Assembly (NCBI RefSeq): GCF_050753385.1
Contig: NZ_JBLZFZ010000029.1
Coordinates: 24,110-88,109, forward strand
DNA from: Pantanalinema rosaneae
GTDB lineage: Bacteria > Cyanobacteriota > Cyanobacteriia > Leptolyngbyales > Leptolyngbyaceae
DNA length: 64,000 bases
Reading direction: 5' to 3'
Position numbers and translations under genes: made by a program
The notes under the pieces: model-generated
Databases searched by the model: none
Seen by the model: only the letters and a program-made list of their open reading frames with translations
What the model was told of the DNA's origin: nothing
Shown: in pieces, positions 1 through 8,517 of the stretch
How positions within the stretch are numbered: position 1 is the stretch's first letter
How the letters are laid out: the number at the start of each line of letters is the position of its first letter

Positions 1-1
1 T

Positions 2-1711
2 CCCTATGGACTGCCAACGACGACAAATGAGCTAGTCATGGGTTATCAGGGGCTAGATGGGATCATTATGGAATCCCAGATTCAGTTTTTACATCATCCT
101 CCCAGCCACCTCAAAGGCTATACCGCTCTCTGGGAAATTGAGCTAGAACCACATGAAACCCGCCAGTTAGGTTATCGCTTACACATGCTGGCAAATAATC
201 AGCCGGTGTCAACGGTTCATGCACCCATGACTTTGATGCAGGCAAAAGCGGCGGAATTGATGGAGGAACGGGAATGGCAGTCGGCTATTACCCAAATTCG
301 GACGGATAATAAAACCTTCAATCAGGTGATTGAACGGGCTGAACAGGATGTTTATTTGTTACGCCAAACCTTTGGCAAAGGCAAAGCCCTTTCGGCGGGG
401 GTTCCCTGGTTTTCTACCCTGTTTGGTCGCGACTCCATTATTGCCGCGTCCCAAATTTTGATTCTCGATCCGACGATCGCCCGAGAAACCCTGACCATCC
501 TGGCGCAATATCAGGGCAAGGTCGATGATGAATGGCGGGATGAAGAACCCGGAAAAATTCTGCATGAATTGCGGTTAGGGGAAATGGCGCGATGTAATGA
601 AGTTCCCCATACTCCCTACTACGGCACTGTAGATGCCACACCCTTGTGGTTAATGTTGTATGCCGAATACTACGCCTGGACGCATGATCACGAAACCCTC
701 GATCGTCTGTGGGACAATGCTTTAGCCGCAATGGCATGGATCGATCGCAGTTGTCGAGCAACGGGCTATCTCAGCTACGATCGACGCTCGGCTAGAGGCT
801 TGGTGAATCAAGGCTGGAAGGATTCGGGAGATTGTATTGTCGATCGGCAGGGACACTTAGCCACCGGGGCGATCGCGCTCTGTGAAGTCCAGGCGTATGT
901 CTATGCAGCCAAAATTCGGTTAAGCGAAATCGCGCGGATGAAGAAACGGATTGACCTGGCAGATCAATGGCAAGAGGAAGCGAGAGATCTGAAAAATCGG
1001 TTTAATCGCGATTTTTGGGTGGCGGATCAGGATTACTGCGCCCTGGCATTGGATGGGGATGGCAAACCTGTTGATAGTATTACCTCAAATCCCGGTCATT
1101 GCTTAAATTTAGGCATCTTGACCCCAGAAAAAGCCCGTTCCGTGGCTGAGCGCTTGCAGGCTCCAGATATGTTTAACGGTTGGGGGATTCGTACCCTCAG
1201 TAGTCAGTCGCCTGCCTATAATCCGATGGGCTACCATGTTGGCTCCGTGTGGCCCCATGATAATGGGCTAGTTGCCATGGGCTTACGATCGCTGGGCTTA
1301 GTCGATCAGGCATTAGAAGTCGCTGAAGGCATTATTGACATGACCCTGGAACAACCCTACCAACGACCACCTGAACTATTCTGTGGCTACTCGCGGGAAA
1401 GTGGCGATCGACCCATCCAATATCCGGTGGCGTGTTCACCTCAAGCCTGGGCAACGGGAACGATCTTTCAACTGCTGCAAATGATGGTGAATTTGGTGCC
1501 GGATGCGCCGGGTAACTATCTCCGGATCATTGATCCCGCTCTCCCCGAATCAATTCATGAATTATCACTGCATAACCTGCGAGTCGGTTCCACACTGCTG
1601 GATCTGGAGTTTGTGCGGGAATCATCACTATCGACCGATCGATCGGGGGCGACTACCGCTTGCCGAGTCACCCGGAAACGGGGCAACCTGCGAGTGGTGA
1701 TTGAAGCCTAA
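2..1711 (+). CDS. Glycogen debranching enzyme (amylo-alpha-1,6-glucosidase family), 5' end outside window
   Basis: The frame is open to the first bases of the window, so the true start lies upstream and only the C-terminal ~570 residues are present. The first ~60 residues fit the end of a beta-rich N-terminal domain of debranching-enzyme-like proteins. The rest is an (alpha/alpha)6-barrel glycosidase domain with a GWKDSGD motif near nt 812-832 and a VWPHDNG motif near nt 1245-1265. Family members hydrolyse alpha-1,6 branch points of glycogen or related glucans in the cytoplasm. A GH13 amylase follows 128 bp downstream on the same strand, which suggests a joint role in storage-glucan breakdown. 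The first internal ATG (nt 38) is not taken as the start, because the preceding codons continue the same domain. The exact substrate is not visible. Confidence 0.85.
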   Translation, partial: PYGLPTTTNELVMGYQGLDGIIMESQIQFLHHPPSHLKGYTALWEIELEPHETRQLGYRLHMLANNQPVSTVHAPMTLMQAKAAELMEEREWQSAITQIRTDNKTFNQVIERAEQDVYLLRQTFGKGKALSAGVPWFSTLFGRDSIIAASQILILDPTIARETLTILAQYQGKVDDEWRDEEPGKILHELRLGEMARCNEVPHTPYYGTVDATPLWLMLYAEYYAWTHDHETLDRLWDNALAAMAWIDRSCRATGYLSYDRRSARGLVNQGWKDSGDCIVDRQGHLATGAIALCEVQAYVYAAKIRLSEIARMKKRIDLADQWQEEARDLKNRFNRDFWVADQDYCALALDGDGKPVDSITSNPGHCLNLGILTPEKARSVAERLQAPDMFNGWGIRTLSSQSPAYNPMGYHVGSVWPHDNGLVAMGLRSLGLVDQALEVAEGIIDMTLEQPYQRPPELFCGYSRESGDRPIQYPVACSPQAWATGTIFQLLQMMVNLVPDAPGNYLRIIDPALPESIHELSLHNLRVGSTLLDLEFVRESSLSTDRSGATTACRVTRKRGNLRVVIEA

Positions 1712-1839
1712 AAGTAATCATCAGTGGAACATATTTTGCGATCGCGCGGTGACTTTTCTACCGCAAGGTTGGAGCAGAATTGCGTCAGGGCTTGTAAGGT
1801 GATTAATCGATCGCCATCACCAAGCGAATGGGAGAATGT

Positions 1840-3291
1840 ATGGAAATTCAGACACCAGATTGGGTTAAACACGCGGTTTTTTATCAGATCTTTCCCGATC
1901 GCTTTGCCCATAGCCAATTCACGCAACGGCAATTTTTGAAAAACCACCAATGGGAACCCTGGGAGGCTCCACCCACCCTTCAGGGCTATAAGGGAGGGGA
2001 TCTCTGGGGTGTGGCAGAGAAATTAGATTATCTGCAAGATTTAGGGATTAACGCGATCTATTTCACTCCCATTTTTCAATCGACGTGTAATCACCGTTAC
2101 CATACCCATGATTATTATCGGATTGATCCGATTTTGGGGGGAAATGCGGCGTTTCGTGACCTACTAGATGAAGCCCATCGTCGCAATATCAAAGTGATTT
2201 TAGATGGTGTATTTAATCATGTCAGTCGCGGCTTTTTCTTCTTTAATGACATTCTGGAAAATGGACCGCATTCCCCCTGGTTAGATTGGTTTCGGATCGA
2301 AGGGTGGCCCCTCGCACCCTATACGGGTGATCAACCCGCCAATTATGTCGGGTGGTTTGATAATCGCGCTCTGCCCGTGTTCAATCATGACAATCCAGAA
2401 GTGCGGTCTTATTTAATGGAGATTGCCGAATTTTGGATCAATTTCGGCATTGATGGCTGGCGATTAGATGTGCCGTTTGAAATTAAAACTCCCGGCTTCT
2501 GGCAGGAATTTCGGCTGCGGGTCAAAGCTTTAAACCCAGAGGCGTATATTGTGGGAGAAGTCTGGCAGGATGCCCGCGAATGGCTGGATGGCACCCAATT
2601 TGATGGGGTGATGAATTACCTATTTGCCGCCCCAACGATCGCATTTACAGCCGGCGATCGCGTCATTTTAGACATGGTGGAAGATCGATCGTATGATCCC
2701 TATCCGGCACTATCCGCCGAAGGGTATGCTGAAAAAATGGATAATCTACTGAAGCTATATCCCTGGGAAATTCAACTGACGCAATTGAATTTGTTAGCCA
2801 GTCACGATACGGCGCGGCTCCTTAGTATTGCCAATGGAGATCAAGCCAGTGTAGAACTCGCGACCCTATTGTTGATGACCTTTCCTGGGGCTCCCAGTGT
2901 CTACTATGGGGACGAAGTCGGCTTACCAGGAGGGTTAGATCCAGACTCCCGCCGAGGCTTTCCCCGAGAGGAAGAGTGGGATCGCGAACTGTTAGAGTAT
3001 CATCGGCAACTGATCGCCCTGCGTCATGCCCATGCTGCCCTGCGGATCGGCGATTATCGGACGGTATTCGCCAAAGGTGATCTGTATGTGTTTGCCCGGA
3101 CGTTAGGCAACGAAGAACTACTAATTGCCGTCAATGTAGACACGGCTCCAGCCAGTGTGGCTTTGACTCAAGCGGAGATGGGATTACAGTCTCAGCCCGA
3201 TCGCCTGTTGTTTGGCAAGGGCAGTCTGGAATGGAAAGACAACAGATTGGTACTCGATCTCGCTCCCCGCAGTGGTTATATCATTGGCTAA
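1840..3291 (+). CDS. GH13 alpha-amylase family protein (neopullulanase/cyclomaltodextrinase-like)
   Basis: A 483-residue GH13 glycosidase, probably cytoplasmic since no signal peptide is seen. The conserved regions are visible: DGVFNH (residues ~122-127), GWRLDV with nucleophile Asp210, GEVW with acid/base Glu240, and ASHD with transition-state Asp323. The opening VFYQIFPDRFA is typical of neopullulanase/maltogenic-amylase-like enzymes that act on short maltodextrins. The start at 1840 is preferred over the in-frame ATG at 1828, because GGGAG at 1830-1834 is correctly spaced for it. The gene lies just downstream of the debranching enzyme. Its 3' end overlaps the convergent ABC gene by 11 bp. 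Distinguishing maltogenic amylase from cyclomaltodextrinase is not possible by eye. Confidence 0.88.
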   Translation: MEIQTPDWVKHAVFYQIFPDRFAHSQFTQRQFLKNHQWEPWEAPPTLQGYKGGDLWGVAEKLDYLQDLGINAIYFTPIFQSTCNHRYHTHDYYRIDPILGGNAAFRDLLDEAHRRNIKVILDGVFNHVSRGFFFFNDILENGPHSPWLDWFRIEGWPLAPYTGDQPANYVGWFDNRALPVFNHDNPEVRSYLMEIAEFWINFGIDGWRLDVPFEIKTPGFWQEFRLRVKALNPEAYIVGEVWQDAREWLDGTQFDGVMNYLFAAPTIAFTAGDRVILDMVEDRSYDPYPALSAEGYAEKMDNLLKLYPWEIQLTQLNLLASHDTARLLSIANGDQASVELATLLLMTFPGAPSVYYGDEVGLPGGLDPDSRRGFPREEEWDRELLEYHRQLIALRHAHAALRIGDYRTVFAKGDLYVFARTLGNEELLIAVNVDTAPASVALTQAEMGLQSQPDRLLFGKGSLEWKDNRLVLDLAPRSGYIIG

Positions 3292-4261
3292 AGCGGACTC
3301 CCCGCGCCTCCAGTTGTTGCAAGAAAAATTCTTCTAAGGAGGGGCGGGATTGCTGGAGTGACACCAGTTGGGCACCCATTAGATCCAGGCTGGCAATCAA
3401 ATCCTGGGGGCTACCTAACACCAGCCCCTGCCAGTAACCATCCCGAAATTCCATATTGGCGAGCCGATTTCTCAGCACATCGGGATTGCCGCCCTTAATT
3501 TTGACGCGGTAGCCCTCCGTTGTGCCCAACAGTTCGTCGAGCGCCCCTATACAAATCAGTTCGCCCTGTGCCAGAATCGCGACCCGATCGCAAATTAACT
3601 CGACATCCGACAAAATGTGGCTGTTAAAGAAGATGGTTTTGCCCTGAGCTTTTAGCGACAGGATAATCTCACGGATCTGGTAGCGTCCCATCGGATCTAA
3701 CCCAGACATCGGTTCATCCAGAAACACCAACTCGGGATCGTTGATCAATGCCTGCGCCATGCCAATGCGCTGTAACATGCCTTTGGAATATTGCCGCAGT
3801 TGCTTCTTCCGGGCAGCCGACTGTGCTAATCCGACTAAATCCAGTAATTCGGGAATCCGCTTACGTTGCAGCGATCGGGGAATCCGAAATAAGCCTGCCG
3901 TAAACTGGAGAATTTCCCATCCCGTTAAATAATCATAAAAATAGGGATTTTCGGGCAAATACCCCACTCGTTGCTTCACCGCCCGATTGCCTAAGGGCTG
4001 TCCCAACAGTAATGCCCGTCCCCCATTCGGACGCACAATGCCCAATAATGTTTTTAATAACGTTGTTTTTCCGGCTCCATTCGGGCCAAGTAAGCCAAAG
4101 GTTTCCCCCTCAAAGACTTTCAAAGTGCAGTGTTTAAGCGAAACCACCTTTTGGTTTAACCAAAATCCAGTCCGGTAGACCTTTTGTAATTCGTAGGTTT
4201 CTACCACCACTGGACGACCAGCAGCAGGAGATTCAGATAGGGGGACGATCGCAGATTCCAT
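3281..4261 (-). CDS. ABC transporter ATP-binding protein
   Basis: A single nucleotide-binding domain of 326 residues. Walker A is GPNGAGKT (residues 59-66), the ABC signature region is YSKGM (158-162), Walker B is LVFLDEP (178-184), and an H-loop lies in FFNSHILSD. The first ~20 residues are a non-conserved extension before the domain begins. The layout matches drug/Na+/gliding-type (ABC-2) ATPases, whose membrane partner is usually encoded next door. No permease gene is adjacent here, so the partner must lie elsewhere. The last ~80 residues form the regulatory tail often seen in this subgroup. The cargo cannot be inferred. Confidence 0.9.
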   Translation of the reverse strand: MESAIVPLSESPAAGRPVVVETYELQKVYRTGFWLNQKVVSLKHCTLKVFEGETFGLLGPNGAGKTTLLKTLLGIVRPNGGRALLLGQPLGNRAVKQRVGYLPENPYFYDYLTGWEILQFTAGLFRIPRSLQRKRIPELLDLVGLAQSAARKKQLRQYSKGMLQRIGMAQALINDPELVFLDEPMSGLDPMGRYQIREIILSLKAQGKTIFFNSHILSDVELICDRVAILAQGELICIGALDELLGTTEGYRVKIKGGNPDVLRNRLANMEFRDGYWQGLVLGSPQDLIASLDLMGAQLVSLQQSRPSLEEFFLQQLEARGVRFSQ

Positions 4262-4366
4262 AGACCAGAAGTGAAACAGGGCAAGAGCCTGAGGACAAAG
4301 CAGACGGCTACCTCTCCCTCAGTGTAAGGTTAAGAGAGGCGCTATCGTTTGCATTGTAAGGAGAAA

Positions 4367-4522
4367 ATGATGAATCGGTCTAAACTGATTGCGGTAATTA
4401 CTGGCGCAATTGCGATCGCCCTGAGTTTGGCTTACCTGATCATTGTCCAATTGCTGGACTTCCGGGGCGAAATGCTGCCTGCCCCCCCGATCGGTCTGCT
4501 GCTAAGTAATCTGACTAAATAA
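4367..4522 (+). CDS. Small membrane protein, 51 residues, unknown function
   Basis: A short reading frame preceded by a strong AAGGAG (4358-4363). It starts at ATG ATG; either Met could be used. The product has one predicted transmembrane helix (residues ~7-29, rich in Ile, Ala and Leu), then a short tail with FRGE and a proline pair. The good ribosome-binding site, the clean single-helix layout and a slot between two real genes argue for a genuine gene. It lies 105 bp upstream of the ABC ATPase start (divergent) and 22 bp before the antitoxin-like gene. I do not assign a function. Confidence 0.6.
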   Translation: MMNRSKLIAVITGAIAIALSLAYLIIVQLLDFRGEMLPAPPIGLLLSNLTK

Positions 4523-4544
4523 TTATCTTTTTCTGAAGTTGGTG

Positions 4545-4832
4545 ATGGACAGAACTACTGTAGAACGCGGGAAACTCATCGAAGTTGTTAGTACCCTCCC
4601 AGATGAGGCTTTGCTTGAACTGGCTAGTTTTCTTGACTACCTTCGGTATAAAGCAACCCAGCGCAAAGATATCGATCAGCATGTAGACACTAGTACAGGC
4701 AGTTTTCTACTGGCGGTGGCTGGCTTGGGCAATTCTGGTCAACAAGACGTTTCTGAACGTGACGAGGAAATTTTACGTCATGAAACTGATCCTATTTATG
4801 GCTGGAAACTACGGTCAAGTGATTCTGCATGA
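4545..4832 (+). CDS. VapB-like antitoxin partner of the PIN-domain gene
   Basis: A 95-residue acidic protein. The N-terminal half (about residues 1-40, with TLPDEALLELASFLDYL) resembles the DUF2281/VapB-type small proteins that precede PIN-domain toxins. The C-terminal half is more variable and ends near DPIYGWKL, the kind of toxin-wrapping tail expected in such antitoxins. The ATG at 4545 is preferred to the in-frame TTG (4539) and GTG (4542). Its stop overlaps the next start as ATGA (4829-4832), which implies translational coupling, as is usual for toxin-antitoxin pairs. The antitoxin role is inferred mainly from gene order. Confidence 0.65.
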   Translation: MDRTTVERGKLIEVVSTLPDEALLELASFLDYLRYKATQRKDIDQHVDTSTGSFLLAVAGLGNSGQQDVSERDEEILRHETDPIYGWKLRSSDSA

Positions 4833-5242
4833 CAGCTATACTTGACACCAGTTTTTTGTTTGCGTTAACTGATCAGAGCGATCGCAATCATCAGCGTGTA
4901 TTGACGGTTGCCCAAAGTACCAACGAAGCATTAATTCTGCCTGAGGTAGTCCTACCAGAAATCTGTTACCTCATTGCCTCCAGACTAGGACACCAAGCAA
5001 TGCGCCACTTTCTGGCTAGCTTAACCACGCAAACAGTGCAAATTGAGTCCATCCTTGCAGCAGATTTGGTACGAGTACGGCAAGTTCTCGATCAATATGC
5101 TGATAGCCAGCTTGATTTTACCGATGCCGCCATTGTTGCTATATCGGAAAGGCTAGCTATCACTCGTATTTACACCCTCGATCGACGCGATTTTTCGCTG
5201 ATTCGCCCCAGTCACTGTGATTATTTCATGCTGTTACCCTGA
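4829..5242 (+). CDS. PIN-domain protein, VapC-like ribonuclease toxin
   Basis: A 137-residue PIN domain. The acidic residues that bind the catalytic metal are present: Asp6 (ILDTS), Glu44 (LPEICY), and Asp96 and Asp99 (LDFTDA). VapC toxins cut RNA, often tRNA or rRNA loops, when freed from their antitoxin. The start overlaps the stop of the upstream gene, consistent with a two-gene toxin-antitoxin operon. The convergent DUF1400 gene begins 18 bp after its stop. Whether this pair acts as a toxin here is inferred from family and arrangement. Confidence 0.8.
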   Translation: MTAILDTSFLFALTDQSDRNHQRVLTVAQSTNEALILPEVVLPEICYLIASRLGHQAMRHFLASLTTQTVQIESILAADLVRVRQVLDQYADSQLDFTDAAIVAISERLAITRIYTLDRRDFSLIRPSHCDYFMLLP

Positions 5243-5260
5243 ATTCGCTAGCGGCTTTAT

Positions 5261-5860
5261 CTACTTCAGGAATTTAGGTAGCGTGATGCCCTGTTTTTCT
5301 AGAGCGCGGCGGACTTCATCTGCTTTATCGATCGCCTGCCGCAGGGGTTCCTGATATTCCGCGAGTTGATTATAGGTTTTAATCGCCCGCTTCACATCCA
5401 GATGAATTTCGTTGGTTGGATAGTTTTGAATCACTTCCAGCAAGGTGAGGCGATTATCTTTCTCCGTCGATCGCAGCATGGCTGTGCGTAGCGCCTCTCG
5501 ATTCCCGTTGTTATTAGGAGTTTGAATCATCCGACCTAACTCATCCAGCAGGCGATCGGCTGCCGGATTATTCAGGGCGGTATCTAACAGGTTGCGATTG
5601 ATGTCGATCGGTTGGTTTAATACTCGTCGGATCGATTCTGGGTTGCCATTGGCTCGTTGCAGATAGCGTCCTAGCACTCTGGAGGTTTCGCCGGTTTCGG
5701 CAAAATCAGTCAGTTCTGGGACGGCAAGACGTTGCCGAAAAATGCCATAGCGAAACACCACCTGTTCAGCCGCCTGGGCTTGGGGGGCAAGGAACAAGAC
5801 ACTGAGCGTGGCGATCGCGAAACTGAAGGCTTGTGTGAGGCAGGTTTTAGAACGCAGCAT
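5261..5860 (-). CDS. Secreted DUF1400-domain protein lacking a hydrolase domain
   Basis: A 199-residue protein with an N-terminal signal peptide (residues ~1-30, hydrophobic core ending in AQAAE). The rest is helical and matches the DUF1400 module that usually forms the N-terminal part of cyanobacterial alpha/beta hydrolases. No GxSxG nucleophile elbow or catalytic triad is present, so this copy is the module alone. The product is expected in the periplasm or at the envelope. It is convergent with the PIN gene. DUF1400 has no known biochemical role that I can name, so none is assigned. Confidence 0.7.
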   Translation of the reverse strand: MLRSKTCLTQAFSFAIATLSVLFLAPQAQAAEQVVFRYGIFRQRLAVPELTDFAETGETSRVLGRYLQRANGNPESIRRVLNQPIDINRNLLDTALNNPAADRLLDELGRMIQTPNNNGNREALRTAMLRSTEKDNRLTLLEVIQNYPTNEIHLDVKRAIKTYNQLAEYQEPLRQAIDKADEVRRALEKQGITLPKFLK

Positions 5861-6065
5861 AGTTCACTTGGGGGTAACTCTAGAGGATGTGACGGGAGCG
5901 GGGCAGAAATAGTTCGATCGTGCTGGGTTAATTCCAGTCCTAACTCTTTTATAAGCGAGGCGATCAGGACAGGGTGACTCTCCTGGGTAGGGTTTCCGAT
6001 TTTGAGGGGGATGCGATCGCCCAAAACTATGCTATCTTGACTCGTCGAGCCTTGGAGTTTTGCCC

Positions 6066-6644
6066 TTGCCAGAACAACCGTCTCTATTTACTGCCAGCGA
6101 TTTACAGGGGTGTTACACGGTTAACCTACCCAAATCGCCTCAGATGAGTGCAAAAACCTTACAAACCTGGAAACAACGGGTATTTCAGTATCAGCAACGT
6201 ATTCAGGTGAGTCCTGCTGCACAACAGGGGAGTTTATTTGCCGTAGCCCCAACGGCAGCGGAAATTGCTGAAGCGATCGATCCCTTTAGCTTGCCGCAAC
6301 AAAATACTGCCTTCTGGCGCTGGCAGGCTGAGGATGCTGGAGTTGCCGCCTTATATTTTGTTATCGATACCCAACTGCCCATTCTGTTATACGTCGGTGA
6401 AACGGTTCATTCCAATCAACGGTGGAAAGGCGAGCATGGTTGCAAGAGTTATATTCTCAATTATGTCTCTGTTCACCACGCTCACCAGCTTCCCGTTGCC
6501 GTCAATATCAGCTTCTACCACTGGGCACCTGAAATGACGCGCGATCGCCAGCAAATTGAGTCAGCCTTAATCAACCAGTGGCGATCGCCGTTTAATAAAG
6601 AAAATTGGGCGTTTTGGGGCACTCCCTTTACTAAGAGAAAATAA
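6066..6644 (+). CDS. GIY-YIG nuclease-like protein
   Basis: About 192 residues. The second half carries a GIY-YIG-type core: ALYFVID followed by LLYVGET, an Arg in the NQRWKGEH segment, and a Glu in QQIESALINQW that would be the metal ligand. The N-terminal ~90 residues are unlike other domains I know. Two in-frame TTG codons are possible starts. TTG at 6066 is preferred because GGAG (6054-6057) is 8 nt upstream, whereas TTG at 6060 would be only 2 nt away. The gene stands alone. Family members cleave DNA; this one could be a repair or mobile-DNA nuclease, and the substrate is unknown. Confidence 0.72.
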   Translation: MPEQPSLFTASDLQGCYTVNLPKSPQMSAKTLQTWKQRVFQYQQRIQVSPAAQQGSLFAVAPTAAEIAEAIDPFSLPQQNTAFWRWQAEDAGVAALYFVIDTQLPILLYVGETVHSNQRWKGEHGCKSYILNYVSVHHAHQLPVAVNISFYHWAPEMTRDRQQIESALINQWRSPFNKENWAFWGTPFTKRK

Positions 6645-6683
6645 GGAGATGGCGTAAGGCTGGGTTTAATTTAAGCAACTTAC

Positions 6684-6876
6684 CTATGATTTTCTGGACT
6701 TAGAAGGATTTTCCCGATCGGAGGAGGTAATCGGTTGTTGGCGTAATGGATCATTCTGTTCTGACAACAACTCTTGGGGATCGATCGCGGGATTGGCAAC
6801 GAGATCCCGTTGGGCTTCTAACCGGGGGTCAGCCTGGGTTTTTGAAGATTCTGATTTATCACTACCATATAGACAT
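6684..6876 (-). pseudogene. Possible small hydrophilic protein gene with a frameshift after the start
   Basis: On the minus strand an ATG at 6876-6874 follows a good AGGAG ribosome-binding site, but it reads only four codons before TAG. One base out of frame, from 6866 to 6684, there are 60 open codons. They encode a polar peptide (GSDKSESSKTQADPRLEAQR and onward) that looks protein-like, but this frame has no start codon of its own. Removing one base between the two would give a 63-64-residue protein. It may be a recent pseudogene, a sequencing error, or chance. I do not recognise the peptide. Confidence 0.35.
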
Positions 6877-7092
6877 AGGATTCTCCTATCAGTGCTGATT
6901 CCCTAGCTTAACGAGAATCTCTGATTAGAACGCCCTATCTACAGGCTGAGATTGCCTGCCCTAGGATTTTTGGCGCAATAAAAAACGGGAAAAGCGTTTA
7001 CAACTCTCCTCACTCAACCATTTTGAACAGCAATCATGATGGATACTAAGAGATTGTTTGAAAGGTCATAATCATTACCTGAACTGCCCCCC

Positions 7093-7180
7093 CTAGCCCC
7101 CCTTTCTACGATGCCGTCAGGCTATATTCTGGGGGGACCGGATTCAAAGTCCCCCAGAATTGGGGGATTTAGGGGGCTAG
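7093..7180 (+). repeat. Dispersed repeat copy A (CTAG-bounded, MITE-like)
   Basis: An 88-bp element with CTAGCCCCC at one end and its near-complement AGGGGGCTAG at the other. Inside is a perfect hairpin arm pair, ATTCTGGGGG and CCCCCAGAAT. A closely matching copy lies in reverse orientation at 35350-35440. Copies differ mainly in the loop. It has no coding capacity, so it would be a non-autonomous element or a folded RNA/DNA repeat. Confidence 0.75.
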
Positions 7181-7258
7181 TGCAATCGCTTTAATACCTT
7201 TAAAACATCCTCTAAGGAATGGGAAGGAAATAACTTGAACAACTTTAACCTTTTACCT

Positions 7259-7350
7259 GTACGGGCGCGGCATACCCTGCGGGAAGCCAGCTATGGCAAA
7301 GGCTGCTGAGGCGATCGCAAAGACTTTTTACCCAATGCCACGCCCCTACG
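7259..7350 (+). repeat. REP-like imperfect palindrome
   Basis: TACGGGCGCGGCATACCC near 7260 pairs imperfectly with CCAATGCCACGCCCCTACG at 7332-7350. The same core (GGGGCGYGGCATT) appears four times inside the RAYT transposase gene near 56.1 kb. Between the arms is a CCTGCGGGAAGCC segment of the kind seen in other cyanobacterial repeats. Confidence 0.55.
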
Positions 7351-7381
7351 CCAAGAACTACACTTTAATAAATCTCCGCTC

Positions 7382-7783
7382 CTAAGGACGCTTTGTTGCG
7401 ATCGCCATTTTTACGCCTGGAATTTGTTTTACCTGATCCATCACTGCCACAACCTTACCGTGACTAACCTGCTCATCCGCATTGATTACCACAATTGGTT
7501 GTTGGTTGATTCGAACCAGTGATTCTACACCTGGTTTAATTTGGTCTAACTGCACCGATTGTTTGTTTAATGCCAGATTGCCATCAGGCTGAATCGTAAT
7601 CGTAATTCGAGTCTGGGCTTGAGTTTTTGCCGTTGCCGCTTGGGGCAAACTTACAGGTAGTCCCTCTGTGCGGCTGAGAAATAACGTAGACACAATGAAA
7701 AACGTCAGGATGGCAAACACCACGTCAATCATTGGCACAATATTCACCTGTAAAGGCGTTTCGGGTTCGTTAGGAACGCGCAT
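7382..7783 (-). CDS. exbD: ExbD/TolR family biopolymer transport protein
   Basis: A 133-residue inner-membrane protein with a short cytoplasmic N-terminus, one transmembrane helix (residues ~14-36) and a periplasmic domain. Asp20 sits in the helix within IVPMIDVVF; this is the proton-carrying residue of ExbD/TolR. With ExbB it uses the proton gradient to energise TonB. The gene follows exbB with a 29-nt gap on the minus strand, so they form an operon. A tonB-like gene is divergent upstream, which favours ExbD over TolR. Confidence 0.88.
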   Translation of the reverse strand: MRVPNEPETPLQVNIVPMIDVVFAILTFFIVSTLFLSRTEGLPVSLPQAATAKTQAQTRITITIQPDGNLALNKQSVQLDQIKPGVESLVRINQQPIVVINADEQVSHGKVVAVMDQVKQIPGVKMAIATKRP

Positions 7784-7812
7784 AATTTGGATAATTGCTA
7801 GCTAATTTAGAC

Positions 7813-8517
7813 CTAGTGAGAACGACTGTTGCTTAACGCTAACTGTTGAATCGCGGCTGACAACTGTTGAATCACAGAGTTGTCCTGATAGACGCGATCG
7901 TATTGGTGGCGATACAACAACTCTAATTGCCCACCATACTCCTGAATTAACGCTAACTGACGCTGATATAACGCCCGAAAAATACTGGCAAACATCAGCA
8001 CCACGGTTGCCACAATCAAACCTGCGGCAGTCGAAACCAGGGCTTCACTGATCCCAGAAGACACTCCGGCTGTCCGGGTGCCGCCAATGTCACCAATATT
8101 GAGGGAACCGAAGGCTGTAATCAGCCCTAATACCGTCCCTAACAGTCCCAATAAGGGCGATAGACCCACAATCAGTTCAAAAATGCTACCAAACCGTTTC
8201 AGGACGGGAATTTCTGCCTGAAGCTCACTCTCTAAAGCCAAACGAAATTCCTCTGGAGTCGGCTGATCTAGAGAGAGAGGAGCCATGAAAATCCGCGCTA
8301 AGGGCAAATCACGATTGCGATTTAGCTTATCCATCACGAGATCCGGTTGCTCTTGGTAGAGTGCCATGACTGATTTTGCCACTGCCTGGTGCCGTTGAAT
8401 GATGCGGATCCAGAACCGAATGCGTTCAGCAATCAGCGCGATCGCTAGCACCGAAAACACCAACAGGGGAACCATAACCACCCCCCCGGCAGTGAATAGA
8501 TAGACAACATTGTTCAT
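7813..8517 (-). CDS. exbB: ExbB/TolQ family proton-channel protein
   Basis: A 234-residue MotA/TolQ/ExbB-family membrane protein. Hydrophobic helices lie at residues ~8-32, ~110-140 and ~150-180, with the conserved GLLGTVLGLI stretch near residue 120 and a Thr/Ala-rich third helix. With ExbD it forms the proton-driven motor that powers TonB-dependent uptake. The ATG at 8517 (MNNVVYLF) is preferred over the upstream in-frame start at 8535, because the N-terminal helix then starts in the usual place. First gene of the exbB-exbD operon, divergent from the tonB-like gene. Confidence 0.88.
   Translation of the reverse strand: MNNVVYLFTAGGVVMVPLLVFSVLAIALIAERIRFWIRIIQRHQAVAKSVMALYQEQPDLVMDKLNRNRDLPLARIFMAPLSLDQPTPEEFRLALESELQAEIPVLKRFGSIFELIVGLSPLLGLLGTVLGLITAFGSLNIGDIGGTRTAGVSSGISEALVSTAAGLIVATVVLMFASIFRALYQRQLALIQEYGGQLELLYRHQYDRVYQDNSVIQQLSAAIQQLALSNSRSH

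Larger units (their letters stand above)
6645..7381. other. Gene-poor 0.74 kb stretch with repeats
   Basis: No intact gene is seen between the GIY-YIG gene and exbD. The region holds a frameshifted small reading frame on the minus strand (6684-6876), a CTAG-bounded dispersed repeat (7093-7180) and a REP-like imperfect palindrome (7259-7350). The remainder is unremarkable. Confidence 0.7.
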
